The notes beneath the pieces are model-generated. The model was not told where the DNA came from, ran no database searches, and was given only the letters and a program-made list of their open reading frames with translations. A stretch of 64,000 nt of DNA, taken from positions 868,001 to 932,000 of the forward strand of contig MU385715.1 in assembly GCA_022497155.1 (NCBI GenBank), written 5' to 3'. Of this stretch, positions 56,559 to 64,000 are shown piece by piece; positions within the stretch are counted from its first letter, which is position 1, and every line of letters starts with the position of its first letter. This stretch comes from Whalleya microplaca (taxonomy: Eukaryota > Ascomycota > Sordariomycetes > Xylariales > Xylariaceae). A program made the position numbers and the translations under genes.

Positions 56559-58051
56559 ATGATTCTCAGCTGGCTTCAGCAGTCCTTCGCAATGGTTGAC
56601 CGAAGACGACACGGCGCCGATTACGTTTGGGACCTGCTCTTAATCCTGGGCACGGTAGGTCTTACGACCAGACTACATACATACATACATACAAGCCGGG
56701 CACCTATGCTGACTATATTGGCTACCTAGGCTGGAGCCGCATGGTTCTTGACAAGAAATGTCCTATCGACTCTCCAGGGGACTCTAGCCGACCCCGACAA
56801 GGAGAAACACGAGCAGGCTCGACTCAAAGCGAAAGCCAACCTACAGCGATTACAGAAAACTAGGAGCTATGAGGGCGGCGATGTCGAAGGGTCAAGTGAC
56901 AGCACGGGGAGAGGCCCTCGGATCGAAGAACTGGTTCTCAACGAGTACGAAAATCTTGTTGCGCTAGAGGTCGTGGCTCCGGAAGATATACCTGTCGGGT
57001 TTGATGGTGAGCGCTCTTTCTTTGGATAGCCTCGGTTCGCAATTCTGATATGATGATAGATATTGGTGGGTTAGAGGATATCATCGAAGAAGTGAAAGAG
57101 TCCGTCATCTATCCACTGACGATGCCGCATCTCTACTCACACGCCGCGCCGCTCTTATCTGCGCCCTCTGGTGTGTTACTTTATGGTCCTCCAGGCTGTG
57201 GTAAGACCATGTTAGCGAAAGCTGTTGCGCACGAGAGCGGTGCCTCTTTCATCAACCTTCATATCTCCACATTGACTGAGAAGTGGTACGGAGATTCAAA
57301 TAAGCTTGTCCGGGCAGTTTTCTCGCTAGCTCGCAAACTCCAACCGGCCATCATCTTTATAGACGAGATAGACGCAGTCCTCGGAACTAGGAGGAGCGGC
57401 GAACACGAAGCAAGTGGCATGGTCAAAGCGGAGTGAGTTGCTTATCTGTACCCACATGCACTGCTGCTGACAACATCCAGATTCATGACATTATGGGACG
57501 GCTTAACATCTTCCAACACTGAGGGTCTTCCTCCGAGAATCGTCGTGCTCGGGGCGACTAATCGTATTCATGACATCGATGAGGCTATCCTGCGCCGAAT
57601 GCCTAAGAAGTTCCCGGTGTCTTTGCCTGACAAGAGTCAGCGGTTACGGATATTGCAACTCATCCTCAAGGATTCCAAGACAGATCCTAACTTCAGCATC
57701 GAATACATTGCCAAGGTCACGGCGGGTATGTCCGGTAGCGATATCAAGGAAGCCTGCCGTGATGCTGCCATGGCACCCGTTCGGGAGTACATACGCCAAC
57801 ACCGAGCCAGTGGACAAGCCATGTCGAGTATCGACCCGATAAAGGTGCGGGGGATACGGACGGATGATTTCTTCGGGAGGAAAGGTACCGGGCAGATCCT
57901 TATGAAGAACCACTCACGGGCGAAGTCTTCAACAACGAAATCCTCGAGTGACGAATACGAAGATGTCGAAGACGATGAATTAACGCCAGATACATCGACC
58001 ATAGGCGCAAAAGCTCCAGAGCAGGAGCAGGAGCAGGAGCAAGAGGTATGA
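56559..58051 (+). CDS. MSP1: Msp1 mitochondrial outer-membrane AAA-ATPase
   Basis: A membrane-anchored AAA protein that extracts mislocalised tail-anchored proteins from the mitochondrial outer membrane. Four exons, 56559-56654, 56730-57006, 57060-57432 and 57481-58051, give 438 residues. The start at 56559 gives [10 protein letters not shown]; a second ATG 11 codons on (56592) is possible. A membrane helix is formed across the first junction (WDLLLILGT / AGAAWFLT). Motifs: DIPVGFDDIGGLE before the AAA core, Walker A GPPGCGKT at about 167-174, Walker B IIFIDEID at about 222-229, and the arginine-finger region ILRRMPKKF, all typical of Msp1. The C-terminal tail is acidic and ends in four Glu-Gln repeats. 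Intron 1 contains an (ACAT)n tract. Confidence 0.95.
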
Positions 58052-59222
58052 GACAACGTGTGGGAATTAGGACACGGCGTTGGCACTGGGATATTTTGAG
58101 CAAGTGATCAGCCTCTATTCTTGGTATATTGTTGGTAACATAGATGCGGTCTTACGAATCATCACTCTGTATAATACTGATGAATGGTATCGCGTGCCGA
58201 TGCCGATTCATTGCATCCGAATCATCCATAACTCCCACTCCATATGAGGACAGTCTCTTGGGTCTTCGAAGGCTTATTTCACCACTGCAAGGCTTTGTAA
58301 GAGGCATAGTTGTTTTGCTCTTGCCAGCGGATATTCTTTTATGACAGAAAGCAGCCTCCTCCTTTTGATGGATAGTTATTGGTGACAACAACGATTCATT
58401 TTGCTAGACACCAATGTACGAAAGGTTAGGCTTCTATATGTTCTCATAGCTCAAAGATAAAACTTGATTTCTAGTTTATAGCATGAGCAAAAACGTTTAT
58501 TACCTCGCGATATATCCAACCCAGCTAATAATTGTACACGTAGGCCAACATATAAAGAGTCGTTTATACTTAATAGATCCTAGCGCTTTTAAAGAGGACA
58601 TTTAGATAGATTCTCATCTAGTTATCCAGACTAGTAGGTACCTATAAATTACCTATAGCTTATGGCCTACATAGGTAATTGGCTCACTGGAAAGAGGCTA
58701 TCTACTTATATAGATGAGTGATAGGTCGCTATGTAGGAATTAGACTTCGCCTTTATACATATGCTTTATATATACATAACTATAAACTATTCGGAGTACA
58801 TGTACCTAATGATATAAATAAATCCAAGGTGGACGCTTTGTTCACCCCAGAAATCACGTCATATCTAGTGATTTCCCCGGAATCATTTTTTCTAACCGAT
58901 AACCGGAAGCTGCAAGGAACCTTGGCGCTGTTGCCGCAACACATGCAGAAACCCCTCCAGCATCTTAGCACACTCGGTTGTCGGCCTCTCATAATCCAAA
59001 ACTTTGTGGTGTCGAGTTAATTCTGACTCCCTCCTGACTCATTGAGTCTAGATTCGACCTTGACTGTGACCTAGAACCAGTCAGTCAATTGACATTGATA
59101 TACATACTAACCCTAGTGATGCTGTAGAACTGTTACATCGTTGACCAGTTCCATTCAGCTTCAACCAGCTCTTGTCAACCAAGATAATCACCAAAACTCG
59201 CCAGAATACCAATCTCACCACC
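58052..59222. other. Intergenic, AT-rich, upstream of the cystathionine beta-lyase gene
   Basis: 58,400-58,830 is very AT-rich and carries several TACCTATA/GGTACCTA motifs. A 100-codon open frame at 58718-59020 shows no domain and is not called. The last 200 bases are probably the promoter and leader. Confidence 0.5.
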
Positions 59223-60641
59223 ATGGCCTCACCGCCGAACAATAATGGCCCCTCGGGGAGCGAGGACCCTACCAAACCTATCAACAAGGCCTTCGCTAAG
59301 GTAGACCTTGACGGACACAACCTACCTCCTTCACCTGCACCATCCAGTCCCTCCAACGGCCGTCGACGTTATGCCCTCGCTACCGAACTAGTCTATACCG
59401 ACTCCAAAGACCAGTATGGTGCATCAAGCATTCCGATTTACCAATCAGCTACATTCAAGCAAACATCGTCCAGCGGTGGGAATGAGTATGACTACACACG
59501 ATCGGGCAATCCGACTCGGACACATCTCGAGCGACATATGGCCAAGATCATGAATGCCAACCGTGCTCTTGCTGTTGGTTCCGGCATGGGTGCGCTAGAC
59601 GTTATTACCAGGCTCTTACGGCCGGGAGATGAGGTGATCACCGGCGACGATCTCTACGGGGGTACCAACCGGTTACTTACATATCTATCGTCGAACCAAG
59701 GAATTGTTGTCCATCATGTGGATACCACTGAGGTTGAAAGGGTACGGGAGGTCATATCAGACAAGACCGCCATGGTACTTATCGAGACCCCAACCAACCC
59801 TCTGATCAAGATTGTGGATACAACCGCCATTGCCAAATCTGTTCATGACGCTAGCCCGAAGGCCCTTGTTATCGTTGACAATACCATGCTCTCTCCTATG
59901 CTGTGCAACCCCCTCGAGCTCGGCGCAGATATAGTCTATGAGTCCGGGACCAAGTATCTATCTGGCCATCATGATATCATGGCTGGCATCATTGCGTGCA
60001 ACGACACCGCTCTCGGTGATAAGATGTACTTCACTATCAATTCAACTGGTTGTGGCCTATCCCCGAACGATTCGTTTCTGCTCATGAGAGGCGTCAAGAC
60101 ATTGGCAATTCGCATGGAAAAGCAGCAGGCCAATGCGCAGTTAATCGCCGAATTCCTCGAGTCCCACGGCTTCCGTGTACGATACCCTGGACTAAAATCT
60201 CACCCGCAGTATGATCTCCACTGGTCCATGGCACGAGGCGCTGGAGCCGTTGTGTCATTCGAGACGGGCGATATCGCCTTGTCTGAAAGAATCGTTGAGG
60301 CTGCCAAACTGTTCGGGATCAGTGTCAGCTTTGGGTGTGTCAACAGCTTGATCAGTATGCCGTGTCGCATGAGTCACGCCAGTATCGATGCAAAGACACG
60401 GAAGGAGCGCCAGATGCCCGAAGATATCATCAGGCTCTGCGTTGGTATTGAGGACCCTCATGATTTGATTGACGATCTATCTCGCTCCGTAAGTATCATC
60501 AAGCAGAATAATCTAACGCATTGTAAAGCTAATGTCACGTAGCTCGTACAAGCTGGCGCTGTAAATATCACCCTTGATGGTATTCATGCCACAGGAACAG
60601 CTGCACAGCTTGGAAACACAACCTCAAGCAATGACGCTTAG
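59223..60641 (+). CDS. Cystathionine beta-lyase (PLP-dependent)
   Basis: Cleaves cystathionine to homocysteine, pyruvate and ammonia in methionine synthesis; a cytosolic Cys/Met-metabolism PLP enzyme. Exon 1 is 59223-60488 and exon 2 is 60543-60641 (54-base intron, GTAAGT...CGTAG, phase 0), giving 454 residues. The ATG at 59223 has a CACC context. A Ser/Pro-rich N-terminal extension of about 65 residues precedes the fold. Visible signatures are YDYTRSGNPTR, the cofactor-contact GSGMGALD and GDDLYGGTN, ETPTNPL, VDNTMLSP, the Schiff-base lysine K244 in ESGTKYLSGHHD, and the C-terminal RLCVGIEDPHDLIDDL. The second exon completes the family end (VNITLDGI). The enzyme type is likely beta-lyase rather than gamma-lyase by overall resemblance. 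It converges with the small gene that follows. Confidence 0.92.
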
Positions 60642-60874
60642 TTGAGCCGGACGTTATCTTGAGATCCAGCAGAGACTCTGTACCTCGGGTAAAAGCGCAT
60701 GCCATTACGTAACACTGCATCAAAACCGTTGTGACGTTGCGTTAAAGAAAAGCAATATATTCTTCCAGTGCTATAAGCATATAGAATTAAGGGACTGACA
60801 CATCCTCATCCAAGGCATGACATCTTAGTCCTTCTGGTCACATGTACGACAACTCGAACCTCAACGTCGACTCA

Positions 60875-61207
60875 TTATTTTTTGGAGGGTCTGAGCTCTT
60901 CATTCAGCATATGGGCGGGATTGAGCAGTTGAGGAACCACACATACCCAACATCTGATTGATGAAGCACCTCGCTAAAGGGGAGCTTATCCCGCAAGGTC
61001 TCGTTTGCCCAACGGTCTAACATAGCAATGGGCGTCTGTTGTGAGGCGGCACTGCCGTGCTGAGCAGGAGCACGAGAGGCAACATTCTTGCCCTGTGTCC
61101 TAGAGCCACTATATATGTTGTCTTAGAATCAAAATACTTGGTATATGGCGTTGACTCGCGACGAACCAATTGGCTGTGCCATCGACCTTGTGCGTACTAT
61201 GTGGCAT
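60875..61207 (-). CDS. Putative small three-exon gene, 72 residues, unknown function
   Basis: Built from splice signals, not from a long open frame. Exon 1 is 61207-61167, exon 2 61108-60947 and exon 3 60890-60875. Donors are GTTCGT and GTATGT; acceptors are ATAG and TCAG; branch-like TCTAAG and GCTGAAT precede them. Joining gives 72 residues beginning MPHSTHKVDGTAN and ending DVGPSKK. The middle is Ala/Gln/Ser-rich, then a probable amphipathic helix (MLDRWANETLRDKLPFSEVLHQ). Without the second intron the frame would also stop, 13 codons later, after 60904. No family was recognised. Three consistent signals and the protein-like helix favour a real gene, but this needs transcript support. Confidence 0.45.
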
Positions 61208-64000
61208 TGTGCAGATAGAGGTTTGAGCTAGTGATAGAAACCTGATCTTGTGTAGGTTAAGCACGTCTTCGACGAAGAAATGCTAATCTAGAGATGACGA
61301 AGAGTAAGAAAAGCCACTGAGTGAAGCTTACAGTCTAAAGTATCTTTGCCTTGAACATGTTCGGATCAAGCCCTTATATAGGCAGACTAGCCACATACTT
61401 GTCTCCGCGCCAAGTTCAATATTATCCAACATATCTTCTTATCTAGCACCATGGTTTATTCAGTCTGTAGGCTTGCGGCAATGTCAACAAGAGATACTCG
61501 ATGACAATCTTCAATTGGTTTTCTCAAACGGGCAGGAAGAAGCAAAAAGCCCCGATCTCTGTCCTCCGTTGCAAAAGCCTGTCGTATACGACGCTGTACG
61601 ATAGATGACAATAGATTGGGTCTTGCGAAGGCAAAGGGGTTAATCTGCCCATAAATTAGCTTTTAGCTCCGTTACACCCAGCCCAATCCCAGTCCGTTGA
61701 ATACCTGCCAGTGGCTTGCATATCTCCAACGGCAGCCAGCTCTTGGTGTATGCCGAGGTGATGGCTCTGGGGTAAGACATGATGCCTCTTACGAAAAACA
61801 AAGAATAATCATAAACACGTCTTTTACCGCAAGGCTGGCAGCTATTACTCATGCTTCTCGTCCTTCATACTCTATCCTGGCCACGATATCCCCGCTATCC
61901 TGGGATTGTTTGCGCAGCACTCCAGCCAAGCATTCTCTCCATGAGTATCGCGCTGCAACAGTCGGTCGTTTCACTCTAGAAATGCGTTGACCGGTGAGGA
62001 GCGGCCAGATAGAGGGAAACAGCGTTTGAATGAGACCGGTCTCAAGCAGCAGCAGCAGCAGCAGCAGACAAGAACCTAATCCTCGCTAGAGTAAGTATGT
62101 TGGAGCAACAAACATACAACATTTCCTCTACATAGTATTGCCTGGGCCGAGACTATCGAGGGATCCTCTCATAGGGTCGAGCAGCAGCTGACATGCATTG
62201 GGGAGATGCAGCTATCCGCCATACCGCAGTTTTGCGCTATTACCCCTGGACGATGACCACCAATGCTGGCCCAGAAGGTAATCTCGATTTCCTACGTGCC
62301 AGCTAACTCATCAGTCTCGGCTCCCATGTTCCTGCTACTGGGGCCTCGCTGAGTGCGGCCGGCCACGAGATACCCTTCCTTTCTTCCCGCTGTCTGTCTC
62401 TCCGTCTGTCTGTCTGTCGGGGATTTCTAGCCCACATCTGCCTGTCTGTCTGCCTGTCTGTCTGGACTTTGTTTTCGCTTGCCGACGCCCATCTACGATA
62501 CCTCAGGCCACGCGATAAGCAGCGTCCCGCCCTAAATCACCGAGATGGGATTACTTGCGAGCCAGCGAATGCCTGTCCTAACTCTATATCTCGGGTTATG
62601 AATTTGTCGGCCTGATTTTCCGGCCCGCCATATATAAAATCATTTTAGATATCCGCATCCTTGGTCATTAGGTGAAGCGAAGTAGCGAGCACCTGACCAC
62701 CTGAGAAGCAGTGAGACGCAAGCAGACCGGCTTTCGTTTAGGCATCTTGGCAATAAAGTAGGTATAGCAAGGGTGCTGTTCTATAATCTCCATATTGGCT
62801 TTGTGTGTCCCGTTCAAGAGCCACTCATCACGACGCATATTTCGAGAAAGCAAACAACCTGGGCCAACAACGCAGGCCCATCATGGGGTCGCCGCTGCTC
62901 TGAATCAGCAAGCACATGGAAGAATCCCATGTCAACTCTCTTTCCCTTAGGTGTAGCGACGTCATAAATTGTTTCCCATCCCCAGACAAGCCTCCGATTT
63001 GTTAGGTGCTCCAGATCTGTCACCTGCAGATCGAGGTTCGGTTCTTATCTCTCGAGGGGGGGATCTCCAACAATAGTCAAGGTGAGTTCCCGCGCTGCTA
63101 GCCCTGGTCAAGGGCCGCCGACGGCGTGGTATATGGAGCCGTTCTCATGCTTGCTGGCCGCAGATAATAGGAGCTTTTTCCTTAGGCGGTGGATAGCTGC
63201 TGGTGTCTCGGATTTCCTGGAAATGATCTATCACATTCACTGAGTTGTCCTTGTACACAGCCTATATATGAAGCTTGCTTGTCATGGATCACCACTGCAA
63301 TGTTGTTCGACTCTCATGATACACCCCCCCCTCCGGCACTTGCTGGGTCCCATGACGTGTGTGTGTTTGGGAGCATCGCCGTTCGTTGAATGGACCACGC
63401 AATAACCGCGGCGGATGGGCTCTGTTGGGTCGGCCGATCGTCGAGCGGGATTAGAACCCTACCTACCTATATCGACGACACGCGGGCTCTCCCTCCCTCG
63501 CCGGTCATGGGCTGGCTGCTATGTCAACCCTCGAGATGCGCTCCAATGAAGACCCGCCGATTGACAATACCACAGCGCAGGCGCCATGCCGCCGCCCGAT
63601 CTTGCATAGAGTCTGGGGTCGCCAACCTGCCACACCATCGCCGACATTGCAGCTGAATCTACGTACATGAGAAAATCTACCTGCTATCTACGCCACGGCA
63701 AGGGGCTAAGCGATATTGCAGATGGGCTCCTATGTTTGCGTCGCAGACAGGCATTATTAAATCCTCCCCTCGGCCTCCAGGTCTCCCGTCTGACGTCAAA
63801 ATCACCTGTCATCCTTATAAGACGACGTGGGTTGCGATTTCGCGACATGGTGTCGTATCGAATGAACGAACCCTCGACGAGGTTGTATTACACGACTAGA
63901 TCGTCATGCTTGAGATTGTTTCCCAATCCTCGTATCTCCTTCCATCCGGCCGAGAGCTCCTTGACCTAGGTATGCTATCAGATACTCGTCTCATGATAGT
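61208..64000. other. Terminal stretch, 2.8 kb, no supported gene
   Basis: Includes a (CAG)n tract at 62046-62068 and clusters of TCTG repeats around 62394-62462. The open frame at 62814-63023 (minus) and the overlapping frames at 63189-63969 (plus) lack recognisable domains. The last 600 bases may be the leader of a gene lying beyond the window, but nothing shows this. Confidence 0.55.
62046..62462. repeat. Microsatellites (CAG)n and (TCTG)n
   Basis: About seven CAG units lie at 62046-62068. Two interrupted runs of CTGTCTGT lie at about 62394-62417 and 62440-62462. All are in non-coding DNA. Confidence 0.85.

Noticed and set aside
58718..59020. 100-codon plus-strand frame before the cystathionine beta-lyase gene
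   Set aside because: AT-rich, no domain, and no clear promoter or splice signals; more likely chance.
62814..63023. Minus-strand frame with a protein-like central segment
   Set aside because: Looked briefly like a coding exon (a tryptophan-rich block), but no start, partner exons or family could be found.

Overview
The window is nuclear DNA of a filamentous ascomycete (Pezizomycotina; a Sordariomycete is my best guess). Signs of this are short 46-130 nt introns with GTRNGT donors and CTRAY-type branch sites, small gene spacing mixed with AT-rich or microsatellite-rich intergenic DNA, and typically fungal families: Zn2Cys6 regulators, Mrp51, Bbc1, Pcs1/Csm1 and an Msp1 with fungal features. 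No rRNA gene, complete tRNA gene, CRISPR array or intact transposon was found. All coordinates come from reading splice sites by eye.

Left part (1-15 kb). A Zn2Cys6 regulator runs off the left edge on the minus strand. A 3.4 kb gene-free stretch follows, then a spartin/ERD7-like senescence-domain gene and a GCP4 (gamma-tubulin complex) gene, both on the plus strand. Next comes a TATA-containing gene for an RRM-like protein. An AT-rich 2 kb spacer holds a large inverted repeat with tRNA-like (A-box/B-box) arms. After it lies a two-exon gene of unknown function, possibly with a tubby/LURP-like fold.

Gene-poor part (15-22.3 kb). About 7.4 kb carries no gene I can support. It holds microsatellites and scattered short ORFs without recognisable domains.

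Gene-dense part (22.3-44 kb). In order: Bbc1/Mti1 actin-patch SH3 protein (-), Rtr1/RPAP2 CTD phosphatase (+), cytosolic ribosomal protein S17 (-), mitochondrial ribosomal protein Mrp51 (-), NECAP endocytic protein (+), a coiled-coil unknown (-), a PflA-like radical-SAM protein with a possible mitochondrial presequence (-), a 3-hydroxyisobutyrate-dehydrogenase-like enzyme (+), the 75-residue V-ATPase subunit e split over three exons (+), Arv1 (-), and a cytoplasmic LysM protein (-).

Right part (44-64 kb). A Ctf1-beta/FarA-type Zn2Cys6 regulator whose zinc cluster is spread over four exons, two of them only 25 and 18 nt (-). Then Mcd4 GPI-ethanolamine-phosphate transferase (-), monopolin subunit Pcs1/Csm1 (-), Msp1 AAA-ATPase (+), cystathionine beta-lyase (+), and a putative 72-residue three-exon gene (-). 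The last 2.8 kb show no supported gene.

The genes are mostly unrelated housekeeping functions (cytoskeleton, translation, membrane lipids and GPI anchors, mitochondrial quality control, methionine synthesis). I see no biosynthetic cluster or defence system. The most interesting items are the tRNA-like inverted repeat, whose core differs almost only by transitions; the apparent loss of an ATG start in the first regulator; and the hidden small exons and small genes.
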